64,000 nucleotides of DNA from Ambrosia x helenae (GCA_030844895.1 CM061231.1:135875023-135939022), one strand, 5' to 3'. Shown: positions 10,401 through 22,115, counted from the first letter of the stretch. Notes: generated by a model not told the origin, from the sequence alone. A program made the numbers and translations.

Positions 10401-11215
10401 CATCAACTTTACTCAATTTCTGTTTATTTAAATAGTAATTACACTTTTGCACCTTTATTTTAACCAACTACCCCACGATTTTTAAACGTTCATAACTTTT
10501 TCAGACGATAATATTTTCTTAATATTATTACACCGTATAAAAGATAATTTTATTCTCTTTAATTTGAGTATAGTATTCCTATAGTTTTTTAACCAACTAC
10601 CCCACGATTTTTAAACGTTCATAACTTTGTCCCATCAACTTTACTCAATTTCTGTTTATTTAAATAGTAATTACACTTTTGCACCTTTATTTTAACCAAC
10701 TATCCCACGATTTTTAAACGTACATAACTTTTTCAGACGATAATATTTTCTTAATATTATTACAGCGTATAAAAGAGAATTTTATTCTCTTTAATTTGAG
10801 TATAGTATTCCTATAGTTTTATATATGAAATAGGTCAAACTTATTGATGTTGATAATATTATCTTATGTTTAGAAAAAAAAAAAAGGAGAAGTTAATATA
10901 TTAGTTTTATTTTTATATACGTTTGAATGTAAGCTTCGTTTAAAACACACTTGTGTGTGATAAATATCATCCATCTAAGCATAGGCAAACATGTCTTTTA
11001 AAAAATATACTTACACATATTTCCCTCCATCTTTACTCAATTTTGGTTTTTTAAATAGTAATTACACTTTTACACCCTTAATTTAACCAACTCCTCATGA
11101 TTTTTAAACATCCATAACTTTTTCGTGGGTGAATATTTTCTTAATATTATTACACCATATAAACGAACATTTTATTATTTTTAATTTAAGTATAGTATTG
11201 GTATAGTTTTTTATA
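10401..11215. repeat. AT-rich tandem repeat, about 232 bp period, plus a diverged third copy
   Basis: The block starting CATCAACTTTACTCAATTTC at 10401 repeats at 10633 with few changes, a 232-base period, with an extra partial unit (ACCAACTACCCCACG) between. A third, more diverged copy spans about 11023-11215 and a fragment with the same CGATTTTTAAACG word follows at 11331. No gene is seen. Origin not recognized; it lies directly after the Helitron. Confidence 0.75.
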
Positions 11216-11745
11216 TAAAAAGTGATATGATAGGTTTAAGTAATAACTGAAACGAAAACAAACCGAATTAGACAAAAAATAATAGTTACATGTTTTCCTT
11301 GTTTTAAGGAAATTACCCCCCCCCCCCCCCGATTTTTAAACGGCCATAATTTTTTCATACGTTAATTTTTTTTAACATCGTAGAATGGGGCCCAAAAAGA
11401 TGGGCCATTAAGCTCATGCTTTAGTAGGCTTATACTTTGGCCAAAGTTTAGTTTTGGTTATTAACAAAATTGCGGACTGAAAAACGACAATCTAATCAAA
11501 TAAACCGAACCAATAACCCAATCGTCTAATAAGATTATTTAACCGTTGACTTTGGTTTTGGTTGAGGCTCATAACTGGATTGAACCGAATAATGCATACC
11601 CATAAAAGTAGTTGTGTTTTCCACTGCATCGCGTGGGCACGCTACTAGTGAACAAAAGTCCGCTCAATTCGACTTGACTCATGAATATAATTACTTTGAA
11701 TATATTTATATTCACGAGTCAAGCGGAACCGAGCGGACCTCAGAT
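11216..11745. other. Intergenic AT-rich DNA with a 15-C homopolymer
   Basis: No gene seen. A run of 15 cytosines lies at 11316-11330. Around 11690-11740 GAGTCAAGCGGAACCGAGCGGACC and its upstream partial complement give a weak inverted repeat. Otherwise featureless. Confidence 0.6.
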
Positions 11746-11940
11746 AGCGTTTGGTACGGAGGAATGAGAGGCGAAATGGAATGGAGCATTATGATGGAAT
11801 GAAAAAAAAGGTGTTTGGTTGGTCAAGGTAATGGAATCATCCATTACCTCGTCCATTTCATTCCCTCTAAAAACCCCATATTCATTCCATCCAAAACCTC
11901 TCTTTTTTTTTTCCATTCCATTCCCTCTGTCACTCTTAAT

Positions 11941-12450
11941 CACCACTGACTACCACCACCACCACACACCTCTACCACTAGCACCCATCGCCACCACCAA
12001 CACCGACCACCACTACCGACCACCGCCACCCACCGACTCTCGCCATCACCAACCACCGCTACCCACCGTCGAGCACCGCCATCTCCACCTCCACCACCTA
12101 CCACCAAGCACCGACCACCACCACCGACAATCTCCGTTACCGACCATCGTCACCCACCGACCACCATCGCCACCACCACTGCCAACCGTCGCCGCCACCA
12201 CTCACTGTCGTCGTCACTTCTTGTCATGGCTCGTCGCCACCGTCACCGCTACTATCACCACCAGACGCCGCCACCGATCACCACAACCGTCATCGCTACT
12301 ATCACCACCAGACGTCGCCACCCACCGCCACTAACAACCACTACCACCACCGTTGTCGGCGCTACCGCCACCACCGACCACCACTACCTCTACCACCACC
12401 AACCACCGTCGCTGGCACCCACGGCCAACAGCCATAACCACTACTCACCA
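11941..12450. repeat. CAC/ACC-rich low-complexity tract (about 510 bp)
   Basis: Strand-asymmetric DNA made largely of CACC, CCACCG and CATC words with almost no G on the plus strand. Imperfect longer units recur (for example CTACTATCACCACCAGACG twice, near 12249 and 12296). Any His/Pro/Thr-rich translation is an artefact of composition. Confidence 0.8.
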
Positions 12451-12512
12451 CCGCTAATTTTATTCTTTTGTCTTTTCCTTTATACCAAACAATACAAAGT
12501 AATGATTCATTC

Positions 12513-13313
12513 TAGGCCTATAAAACGAACCGAACGAACACGAACACAGGCGTGTTCGTGTTTGTTCATTTAACTTTAACCGAACACGAACACGAACACA
12601 TAATCGAACACATTCTTGTGTTCGTGTTCGTTCATTAAGAAATTTGTCGTGTTCGTGTTCGTTTATGTTCGTTCATTTAAAACCTAAACGAACATTTCAT
12701 GAACATAAACGAACACAAATGATCAATATAAACGAACACAAATGAACATAAGCGAACAAATGCATAAAAACGTTGCTTTAGCCAGAACAATCAATGGTGG
12801 ATGGCATATGCCTAGCTTCTAATCGTGGTAAATTGGTAAATAATAAAACCCACAGAGCTATGGAGAAAAAAACGATAAGAGGAGGTGGGTCATACTTGCA
12901 GCGCTGTGGAGGCTGGAGAGTGGAGACCGGGCTGTGGAGACTGGAGACAGGGTTGTGGAGGTTGGAGGCAGGACTGTAGAGGTGGTCGGTTGGAAGTGGA
13001 AGAAGGTAGTGATGTGGAATGTATAGAAGAAGGGAGGTTGGGTTGTGAAGTGTGGAGATGGCTGATAAGTGATATGTTTAGAATGTTAGGATTAAGGTTA
13101 GGTTTTTAGAAATATGAATTAAGGTTACTTAACAAAAAGGAATAAATAATAAAAATAAAATTAAGTTTAATTAAACGAACATAAACAAACATAAATGAAC
13201 GAACATAAACGAACAAAAAATTGTGTTCGTGTTTGTTCATTTATTTAAATAAACAAACATAAACGAACTTCCCTCCGAACAGTTCATGAACATTTGATTC
13301 GTTTACAGGCCTA
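12513..13313. mobile_element. Non-autonomous hAT-type element (801 bp) with 8 bp TSD
   Basis: The ends are TAGGCCTATAAAACGAA and the complement of the right end, TAGGCCTGTAAACGAA. Both are flanked by the identical 8-base duplication ATTCATTC at 12505-12512 and 13314-13321. Eight-base duplications are characteristic of hAT elements. Both arms are rich in CGAACACGAACA words in opposite orientations (12530-12780 and 13160-13290), giving a long potential fold-back. The centre (about 12885-12985) is a GGAG/CTGGAGAC-rich tract. No transposase is visible. Confidence 0.8.
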
Positions 13314-13665
13314 ATTCATTCCATTCTTATATGTAACCAAACAAGACCATGAATGGTAATCATCCATTTCATTGTCCCTTCCATTGCCCCATGCCAAACA
13401 AACCATTTTGCACCTTTCAAGAGAGGAGACTGAAGTCGCTACGAAGGGAGAACTAGTTCATTCATCTCTTCGTCTAATCAAAGATTCAACCATAAACACC
13501 TCTATTCCGTCCTTACCCTTCAAAATCTGTACGCATCTCCAATTCCTTCCAAACCCTAGTTTTCTTTTTCTTCTTCTTTTTATTTAAACCGATGCGTCGA
13601 TTCCTAAAACATTTCGATTTCAGTAACATTTAGTAATCGCAGACTTGAATTTTTCAGGGATTTAG

Positions 13666-15261
13666 ATGGAATCATCGTCTTCAGTGATTACACCCGAAGA
13701 CGTATTGGAATCGTTGATGAACGATGGCACTATTGACACCTTGAGATTAAAAATCATCAATCAGCTCAAAGCCAATGTAAGTTTTCCATCTTACTTCCTT
13801 TAATAATATCTTTAACAAATTATCTTTTAAAAATTTGAACTTTATTATAATGGTATTCTTTTTGTTGTGTAAAACTTCATCTTTGATTATTTTTATTCTT
13901 TACATTAGGGTTAGGTCTGATATTTAGAGGGTATGATTGATTATTAGTCTTGTTTTGCACAATCACACTTATTAGGAATGCTAAAATTGGGGCACCTTAT
14001 TTTTATTTACAGTCGAGTCGCCTCTGTTTAAACAAATAAAGACATGATGTTAATTTTTTGGTTTTATTTTGGATATCCAGATAGAATTGTGTATTATTTA
14101 CTACCTTCTCCTTCACAACCATGTCCAATTGTTATTTGTCTTTTAATGTGGAAAGGCGTGTGAACGTCAAGCGTGGCTGCTGAGAAAAGTTAAAATTGCA
14201 TTGAATTAACAGAGTGATTACATTAAAGAAGTAGAAGGCGTGTGAACGTCAAGCGTGTCTGCACTGTTTGATTTAGAAAGACACTATTAGGATTTAATAT
14301 CCTTCATCATAAGCAAACTCTAACTATGATATAAAGGTAGTGTTTGTTTGCATTGAATGATAAAGTAATAAACGACTTAGTGTAGTACGTAATCAGTGGC
14401 GGATCTAGAAATTAATTTCAGTAGTAACGTTTTTCATTTTTTTCATTTTAGTAGTAACGTTTTCCGAATATCGTCAAAAAAACAAATTTTCCACTACGCG
14501 TAGGAAGTTGAGTAGCAACGGACGTGGCACCTAGCTTCAAGCTAGGTCCGCCCCTAAGTACGTTAACACCGTTTCATGATCTGTAACATTCTGTTTTTAT
14601 CTTCCAACTTTTTTTTTTTATATAATAGGTGGACACTCAGATCTTTCTATGCCATATTGAGGAGGGTTTTTTTAGAGTTGCATTTTATTCGCTTATATGA
14701 TCTCAAGATTGGTTTTCTTTGTATAGGAAGATTTAAAAAGTACCACTATAAAAATGGTAGAGCAGAGTAAGGTTCTCAACACACCAGGGGCAGAGAAACA
14801 AACTAAAAGGGAGCTCTTTGATGCTCTTCGGCAAGAACTTGAGTAAGGATTTATTATTACAAAGTAACTCATAAGATTTGATAGTTTTTTTTCCTTCCAT
14901 ATGTTATTGTTTGAACTTATATTCTATATTGGTTTTGATTTAATGCAGAACCCCAGTGCTTGAAAAGGCTTCTAAATCTGTTTGGGAATTGATTTTAGAC
15001 GGTAATGGATTAGGGAAAGAAATAAATGAAACAGTTGAAAAAGTGTTTTGTAGACTAAGCGGCAGAGAACCGCCATTGTTTGCTCCTAATGGTGAATTAC
15101 AATCTGATAAGGGAAAAGAGAAAAAGGCTGAAAAAGGCAAAGGAAAAGTGAAGGAAAAAGATATTCAAAACGAAAACGATCATGTGGACCATACAACAAA
15201 GAAAAGAAAGTTGGATGAGAAAACGAAGGCGAAAGATTCCGCAGAAGAAGTTGCAAACTGA
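13666..15261 (+). CDS. Plant 'antigenic heat-stable protein'-like / Shg1-BOD1-like protein, three exons
   Basis: Exons 13666-13776, 14727-14842 and 14949-15261 join in frame to 179 residues plus stop with standard GT-AG introns. The first part is a compact helical domain (PEDVLESLMNDGT, RLKIINQLKAN, then TKRELFDALRQELE). The middle is predicted helical (VWELILDGNGLGKEI). The last third is Lys/Glu-rich, low complexity and probably disordered, with a likely nuclear signal KKRKLDEKTK. Helix-rich domains of this layout occur in COMPASS-associated Shg1 and BOD1 proteins and in a plant family annotated as antigenic heat-stable protein. The match is from recall, so function (possibly chromatin-associated) is inference. 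The start codon follows a CT-rich leader and a possible 5' UTR intron acceptor (TTTTTCAG at about 13650). Nothing is broken. Confidence 0.8.
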
Positions 15262-17939
15262 TCTACAGATGTTCTTTCAGTTATCAAATCTATGAACCCT
15301 AGGCAAGTGTCACTAACTAATAATCTTTATGAACATGTTTTATTTGTTTCACATGGTGATTAGGGAATATCTGGTTCTGTTCTAGAAGCGATAAGGTTTG
15401 GATGTATGGCTGGTTGGCAAAGTCTTAATTTTTTAGGAATTAATCAGTATAATGACCAAAAGAGACATTATTATTGTAAACAAAGGAGAAACTTTATGTG
15501 AAGTTGAATTAAAAGTATCTCAAGCTTGGTTAAAAGAAGGGGTAAAATAGGTCTGTTTATCCTTAGATTGCAACTAATCACGAATGATTGCCCAAAATCA
15601 ACAATTTAGCATTCAGATAATCAGATAAATATGTTTATCCGTATCCTGACTTCAAGTCGCAATAATCAGATAATCAAGCTTCAAAAGTGCTAAAACATAA
15701 ATTCAAATAGTTTCAATGGGTATTAGCACTCTCAAACGGTTTCTTGAATCTTGATACTTCGTTTAAGTGGCTAACTTGTAAACTTGGATAGTGTAGAAGA
15801 AACGAAAAGAAGTAAGAAAAAAACAGAACTCCACTTATTTTGTGTGTGTTCAAAATTGTAAATTCATTACCCAACTTGTGACTTGCTTATTAACATGTGA
15901 TGGTTTGATAAAGCAGGGAACAAATCTGCATGGTCTTACCGCAGCTGCAGACAGATGACTTCTTGATACGCTTTAATGGCTGAAGTTCTACCCGGCCACT
16001 TTGGTTTGTAATGTTTTGAGGTGTAGTAAGTTGACTTTGGCTACTGTTTCTTGTTTTTAGTTTAGAACCACTTTGTGGTTTTGACCAAACAAAGTGAAAC
16101 CTAGGTAATGTAATTCCTATCAAGATATTAACAAGCAGAACTGAATTGAAGATTGACTGGCTAGTGGCTTAGATTAAAAGATCATTCTAGTTTGTTTGGG
16201 TCCATATAAGTAAATGAAAAAAAATAAAGGTTTAATCTATAGAGCGTCGACGTTGTGGCACTGTTTGTTTTTAACCTTTATAATTTCCTTTTGCCCGTTC
16301 ATTATTTTTATTTCAAACACTTTCTGCACTCTCACCGGCTGATGGCAATGTGAAAAATTGTTCATTTCTATATATATGTGCCGCCAATAGCCACTCCAAC
16401 GCCGCAGGTGCATGTGTGCACTTCTTAAAGGTAGGAATAGCTTGTGTCATATCACCTTTGCTGCAGTCCTCGTTTGCACACCATGACTTTTGCTGTTTGT
16501 GACATTTTTTTTGTTTATCGATTTCAACAGAACCAGCTTTTTGATCAAGGTTCTGGGTCTTCCGTTACTCCAGCACCTTTTCATCGACCTTCAGCACAAT
16601 TAGTGCCACCAATGTGCTGATGGTTTGGACGCTCTATTTGTTTTTAGTCGATAGAAACAACTTGATCAAGATTTTGAGTTTTCTGTCTTACCACTATTTC
16701 TTCGACCTTCTGCAAAATTAGCGCCACCATTAGCCACTAGTTGTTGAATGTTTGGGCAATCTGTGCTCGTTTTCAGCAGGTTTCCAATACAACATGGTTT
16801 GGATTGTATGATAACAGAGACAAGATTATACAAATAGATTGTTTAAAAGATAAGGAATTTAGTTTGTTACAAGATTCCAGTTTGGTGCAGTCAAGGGTGT
16901 CTTTGAGGGTGTGAAGATTGGGCAACCGCACTGCGCCTATGTTCTTGAGGGGTCCTAAAAAAATCCTCTTAGGAACTGCAGGCCGATTAAATTGTATAAA
17001 CAAATGATAAGTTTAATACTAACTTCAAGTTCTGGAAGGGGACCAAGTCAATAACCATAAATTAATGGAACTAATCATTTAACCCAAATGCCTAATACCC
17101 CTTTGGCCTTTTTAAACACTTGATATGATAACCTAATAAACAATTGTTAGTGGCGATTTGAAATTGAAGAATTGGTATTGGCGACTGGCGGACTGTTGAT
17201 ATCCAATCATGTGTTTAACATTTTAACTCCTTGGCCCTACATAGAATTATCCCATTGGATAACCGATTAAGGGCATATTTTTACTTTTTGCACATGGCCT
17301 CCGAAATCTCAGAGACGGCCTTGGGTGCAGTTAATCAAAAGATAAATGTGTTAGGCAAAGCTGGGCTAAAGTTGAGCTAATGATCTTAGCAGGGGAATAT
17401 GTAAATGACCCTAAGATAAATTCACTAGAAAGTGGTAATTCTTTAGGATTTAGTTCATCAAGTAGAAATTGGGTTTATTTGTTGGTAAAGTCACTTTTTG
17501 TAACCGTTTAACCATTCTAGTTTAGTTTTTATTAATGGTTAGAACTAGGAGTGGCTATTCATGACATAACACAAAATGCTCATGTTTTAAGTTGTCATCA
17601 TGTCTTTAACTTGGTTAATAAACAGATATTGTTGGGGGTGATGTGTTATATGTGTATACTCATCTCATTATTTTGAGTCACTGCTCTGCCAATGGATTTT
17701 AGTCATATGCAAGATGTAGATTGGTCCTTATCCTAATGAAGGCGTTACATGCACGTTGAGACAAGTCCCTCAAATTGATATCGAAGTAGGTTGACCCTTA
17801 AAACTAAATATTTGTAGCCTAGCAGTACCAAGGTGCATAGAAAGATATTTCTTACCATGAGATTAAGGGTTCAAGTACGTACCATAGTGGACAAATGTGT
17901 AGATTTAGGAGTAGGTTAGAGAGCGTGTAAGTTAAGGTA
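15262..17939. other. Intergenic region without supported genes
   Basis: The first few hundred bases are probably the 3' UTR and terminator region of the preceding gene (AATAAT words near 15320; AT-rich). Short frames on both strands (for example minus 15890-16123 and 16773-17003) lack recognizable domains, codon coherence and splice context. Two related segments, about 16540-16620 and 16660-16740, share words such as TTCGACCTTC and TAGCGCCACCA/TTAGTGCCACCA, a degenerate direct duplication. No mobile-element ends were recognized. Confidence 0.5.
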
Positions 17940-18180
17940 AATATAAAAGGGAAAATGGATTTAAATACTCCCAACTATCGCCTGTTGGCGGATAATACTC
18001 CCAACTATCACTTTGGCCAATAACAATCCCAACTTTCAACTTAGTTTGTTTCATCATCCCCAAACTAACGGAGATCTAACCTAGTTAGTTTTCGTGGCCA
18101 AAATGTAAAAACCTAAACTTAATGGACAATGTACGTGGCACAAATGTAAAAAGGTAAACTTAAAAGGACCTTTTTGAAAC

Positions 18181-18243
<63 letters not shown>
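18181..18243. repeat. (TTA)n microsatellite
   Basis: About 20 uninterrupted ATT/TTA trinucleotides at the inner edge of the left arm. A mirror (AAT)n tract at about 19013-19058 lies at the inner edge of the right arm, so the two can pair as part of the inverted repeat. Confidence 0.95.
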
Positions 18244-18661
18244 AATCCCCTACCCCCTACCCCCCTTTCTTCTTCTTCTTCTTGTGACCTGACAGACATC
18301 CACCATCCTCACCAACCACCGCCATTCCCACCAACCACCGCCTCCACCTTCATCCCCAACAACCACCGCCTCCACCATCATCCCCTACAACCACCAGATG
18401 TGTGTGTGAAAGATAAGATGACCGGAATGATTTATCGAGCAATTAATCAATAGATTGGTACCTACCAGAGGAGTGACCAGAGACTGAACGGAATTCAGAT
18501 CGGAGACCGAACCAATCACCCGATTTCCATACCTGATACTACACACACATCGATGCGTGTGTGGGCATTAAGATAATCAGAAGGTTTATGGGTTCGGTTG
18601 GTTTAGAAACAGAAGAACATGGTTACCGGTGCTAGATCCGGTTCTTCAAAACAGAAAAGGA

Positions 18662-18786
18662 GAAGGGGTTAATCGTACTGGGGTTGGGGTTAATCGTACT
18701 CGGGAAGGGGTTAATCGTACTCGGGAAGGGGTTAATCGTACTCGGGTTGGGGTTAATCGTACTTGGTTGGGGTTAATCGTGCTTGT
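18662..18786 (+). repeat. 22 bp G-rich minisatellite
   Basis: Six to seven tandem units of about 22 bases, each containing GGGGTTAATCGTACT and then CGGGAA or a variant. Each unit carries one or two G runs of three to four, so the plus strand could form G-quadruplexes across units. The conceptual repeat peptide (GVNRTREG-type) is an artefact of a repeat length that only partly respects the reading frame. Confidence 0.85.
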
Positions 18787-18845
18787 TTGGGTGGTTGATG
18801 GCTCGCCGGAGACATGAGTGGTCGGAGAAGATGACCGGAGGTGTA

Positions 18846-18985
18846 CTCTCTCTCTCTCTCTCTCTCTCTCTTCTATCTCTCTCTGTTCACGTCTCTCTCT
18901 CTCTCTCATCTCTCTTTCTTCTCACGAGTGATGGACAGGAGTGGTTCGGCGGCGGTGTGGTGGTGCCGGTGGCTCTCTCTCTCTC
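18846..18985. repeat. (CT)n-rich tracts
   Basis: Three CT/TC dinucleotide runs (about 18846-18872, 18891-18912 and 18972-18990) separated by short unique sequence inside the Mutator-like element. Confidence 0.9.
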
Positions 18986-19011
18986 TCTTCTAGATCATCT
19001 GTGATGTTTAT

Positions 19012-19061
<50 letters not shown>

Positions 19062-19420
19062 GTTTCAAAAGGGTCCCTTAAGTTTAAGTTTTTACATTTT
19101 GGTCACGAACACTAACCGGGTTAGACCTCAGTTAGTTTGGGAGTGATCAAAGCAAACAAGTTGAAAGTTTTGAGTGCTAATGACCAAAGTGATAGTTGGG
19201 AGTATTATCCGCCAACAGGCGAGAGTTAGAAGTAATAAAATCCATTTTCCCAATATAAAATAGAATTGCCAGACTGCTAGTTGCAATACAGACAACTACC
19301 ATCCCTTCACCACTTGTCCTTAATCACTAGTCATAGCTACAGATTACTTTTAAGTTTTATCTTGTTTACAAATGATATGTTGAAGGTTCTAGTGTTTTTA
19401 GTGTTCAGCTCAATCTACAT

Positions 19421-19508
19421 TTTTTTTAAAGGCGAATTTCTTGCTCCTTATGAGACTTGAACTCAAGACCTCACACTTTTAGTGTATTAAAAGGCTTTGC
19501 CTCACACT
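19421..19508 (-). mobile_element. Short SINE, minus strand, with long TSD
   Basis: The 17-base direct repeat TTCAGCTCAATCTACAT occurs at 19404-19420 and 19509-19525, bounding about 88 bases that start with a T run (A tail on the minus strand). They contain the complement of a B-box-like GAGTTCAAGTCTC and the same AGCAAGAAATTCGCC-type body as other copies. It resembles the 3' part of the SINE at 2947 and is probably 5'-truncated. Confidence 0.75.
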
Positions 19509-19526
19509 TTCAGCTCAATCTACATG

Positions 19527-20273
19527 AAAATATGTCTAACGAATTTGGTTTATATTTTATAAAATTAAAGGTAATTTCCATCTATAACTAAAAAAAAATA
19601 TATTTATAAATCTACATGAAATATATTTATATTTATATTTAAATTATACAGGTCCAAATTTTCAATGGACTTCCTCTAAAATAATTATTTTTTGTTGATT
19701 GTGTTTTCATGAGAGTTTTGGATAACTTTACCTGAATTATCATGGATTTTTATGTTATAGCCGATTAGATGCTAAAATTAGGATCTTATTTTCCATAGCA
19801 GAGGATTTCAATGGTAAAGTAGTTGTTACAACCCGACAAATAACGATCATAAATAGAAATGTAGGGGGTGAATATGGGCAATCTCAAAGTGTGTGTTGGT
19901 GTTTTGGTTGATCGCAAAGATGTAGGAGTAAAATCGTGAAAATTCAAAGTTGGAGATGATTTTGTCTTTATTGTGAAAGTTGAGGTGTCGATTACATAAA
20001 AGCCACCGGCTTTTGTGTATAAGACGTAGACAATGTTCGTTTTTGGAAAGCAACATTATCAAAAAAAATTAGAGAAAAATCAAGGGGCCATTGTCAATAG
20101 TAACACAAAAGTTCAATATCAAATCGGTAAAAATTTGATTAACAAGTTGTTTAGAAAAAAAAAAAAAAATCATGTTGTTACAAAAGATATTGCATTCCTT
20201 GTATTAGAAAAAAATGAGTTGACAATAGCAATGTCTATCTTCATTTCTTTGCTTTGTGCAATTTATAAGCATA
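19527..20273. other. Intergenic AT-rich DNA
   Basis: No gene seen. Short frames at 19847-20062 (minus) and 20033-20305 (plus) lack domains; the second runs into the Helitron end. Confidence 0.5.
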
Positions 20274-20379
20274 CTAGTTTATACCCCGGGAGCGTCCCGG
20301 ATTGAGATATCTAAGTAAAGTGAATAAAATTAGAAGTATCTAAACTATAAAAATGTCATCTACCAATATATGATTAATG

Positions 20380-20421
<42 letters not shown>

Positions 20422-20927
20422 TTAAACAAATCTCTGCCATAAGTTATCATATTCTAATATAAAAAAATGGTAATTGGGTCGGGTATCACCTAATCCCAGG
20501 CCCGACCCAAACCTACAATTTTTTTTAAACTAATTCCAAACCTGACACAATACCTGTCGGGTTACAAAAAATAGTCGTTTTTTTTTCTTCGTTGTTTATA
20601 TAGCACTATGGTACTCGTTGGAAAGATAATAAAACGATCGTTAATTTGGTGTAATTTTTTTCTTTAAAAAATCTCTTATATAAAAGATATTAAAATTTAA
20701 AAGTTATGAGAGGAAACATGAGAGAGAAAATAATAAAGTTTTAATATTTACATTTAGTAAATTAGGTATTTAATAGATTATGTTAAATCATATTTAAACC
20801 ATGTTTATTTCTTTTTTTTAATTGGTCTATAGTTCCACATCACATCCTATGTGGCATCTCTTAAAAGAGAGATTGCATAATATTATGACATGTCATTAAA
20901 AATGCTTTGGTTTATTATATATATAGA
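20274..20927 (-). mobile_element. Non-autonomous Helitron (654 bp), minus strand
   Basis: On the minus strand it begins A|TCTATATATATAATAAACC. It ends with hairpin CCGGGA-CGC-TCCCGG, a short spacer and CTAG|T at 20277-20274. Ends and interior match the Helitron at 9616-10362, including GTCGGGCCTGGGATTAGG, a trinucleotide microsatellite (20380-20420) and the dispersed core block. No Rep/helicase gene is present. It lies in inverted orientation about 10 kb from its relative, with the 13666-15261 gene between them. Confidence 0.85.
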
Positions 20928-20984
20928 TATATATAATTTGTCTCGAGTTCCACCATCAAGCCAGCAATCGACCATGGGACTTTT

Positions 20985-21215
20985 TTTTTTTTAGGGATGA
21001 GATCAGGACGGTATCGGTACCAACCGATCTCGAAAACTCCTGAAACCCAAAACCGATACTGAAAACATACGGTACGGTACCGGTATGGTATCAGTATTTT
21101 ACCTTAAAATATCGATACCATACCGATACCAAAAATACCGAAACTGAAAACCTCTAAATGTGAGTACCGATACCAAACACCCTCGGTTCGGTATTCGGTG
21201 CGTTTTTTGTGCTTT
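20985..21215. repeat. GGTACCG-rich repetitive block
   Basis: Dense in both orientations for GGTATCGGTACC, CGGTACGGTACCGG and CGATACC words, with the palindrome CGGTACCG. These self-complementary small repeats are typical of decayed non-autonomous elements in plants. No ends were assigned. Confidence 0.5.
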
Positions 21216-21399
21216 TGTCAGGTCTTCTATCAAACTTTGTTGTAGATTAATCGATTTTTTTTTCCGTTCTAATATGAATTTAAGCTTATGGTATAAAGAT
21301 GGTAGACTGTGAATTTATGATTAATATTTTCATCACATGTTCTTCTCTGTATCATCATGGTAGATGACCCATTTACAATAATGATCTATACATGCACTT

Positions 21400-22115
21400 G
21401 GGGGTAAGCAAATATCGGTTCGGTTTTACACATAACCGAAATCGATAACCGAAGTTTGGTTTTAGAAAAAAAACCATAAGCGAAACCGATCGGTTAATCG
21501 GTTCATTTAATTAGGTTAGTATGTCAGTTATCGGCTATGTTCAGTTAATTACCAAAAATAAAACTTGCGCACAATTATAAACTTATAATAGTTAGGGGCT
21601 GTTTGGTTGATTAAGTGCTGAATTATTAAGAGGTTTGAATGGTTAAGTGCTAAAACATTAAGTTGTACCTCTTAATGGTTAGTATTCTTGTCCCACATTG
21701 GTAGGAGAGCCTCATTAAAGTTCAGCCTAGTTCAGTGCTTAATGGTACAACAACATCTCAAATCTAAATGGTTCAGCCTTAATCATTCCATTCAGAAGCT
21801 GAAATAAACACGCTAAATGTTGAATCATTCAACGCTGAATGTTTCAGAGCCTCGTCAAGAGGCTTACCAAACAACCCCTTAGTCAAGTGTTTTGAACCTT
21901 TTCAAAAAAATATAAATACATGAAAACATATGAAATGATGCATTGAAATATACAAGAAATACATAAAAAAATGTTTTAGACACATGGATATACATGATAA
22001 ATACATGAAATACAAAGAAAATACGTGAAAATATGTTCTAAATGCATGAATATACATGAAAAACACATAAATATAACTACCGGTTCGGTTTTGGTTTTTC
22101 GGTTATGAAGATGGT
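21400..22115. repeat. CGGTTCGGTTTT-rich repeat, interrupted by a MITE
   Basis: ATATCGGTTCGGTTTTACAC near 21412 and CTACCGGTTCGGTTTTGG near 22078 define two arms with ACCGAAA/TTTCGGT words in both orientations. Between them are an AT-rich stretch with repeated TACATGAAAA words (21915-22075) and the MITE at 21595-21878. Family not identified. Confidence 0.45.
21595..21878. mobile_element. Tourist-like (PIF/Harbinger) MITE, 284 bp
   Basis: Terminal inverted repeats GGGGCTGTTTGGT at the left and ACCAAACAACCCC at the right are flanked by TTA on both sides (21592-21594, 21879-21881), the trinucleotide duplication of PIF/Harbinger elements. The interior has palindromic GTGCTGAA / TTCAGC words and no coding capacity. 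Confidence 0.8.

Larger units (their letters stand above)
11750..13400. mobile_element. Inverted-repeat element of uncertain superfamily, with nested hAT
   Basis: The left end GCGTTTGGTACGGAGGAATG and the complement of the right end (GTTTGGCATGGGGCAATGG from about 13380-13398) form imperfect terminal inverted repeats. Internally GGTAATGG-AATCAT-CCATTACC (11827-11848) is a perfect palindrome, echoed by ATGGTAATCATCCATTTC near the right end. No target duplication was confirmed, so the superfamily is open; hAT or PIF/Harbinger MITEs with GTTTGG ends are the obvious candidates. The open frames inside (11819-12334, 12226-12573) are consequences of the CAC repeat and not genes. Confidence 0.5.
17949..19251. 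mobile_element. Mutator-like element with long terminal inverted repeats and 9 bp TSD
   Basis: The left arm starts GGGAAAATGGATTTAAATAC. The complement of the right arm starts GGGAAAATGGATTTTATTAC, and the two align for about 230 bases, including GCCTGTTGGCGGATAATACT. The identical 9-base duplication AATATAAAA flanks it (17940-17948, 19252-19260), the Mutator signature. Both arms end internally in (TTA)n/(AAT)n tracts. The 700-base centre has no transposase. It contains CAC-rich DNA, a segment with normal base composition (about 18400-18650) that could be captured host sequence, a minisatellite and CT repeats. Confidence 0.9.

Noticed and set aside
11819..12573. Two overlapping His/Pro/Thr-rich open frames
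   Set aside because: They are translations of a CAC/ACC low-complexity tract inside a transposon; no domain, no splice context.
16540..16740. Possible exons around CGACCTTC repeats
   Set aside because: No consistent frame or splice sites; better read as a degenerate direct duplication.
18646..18909. Open frames over the minisatellite and CT repeats (GVNRTREG-type and Arg/Glu-type peptides)
   Set aside because: Composition artefacts of tandem repeats; they change frame between units.
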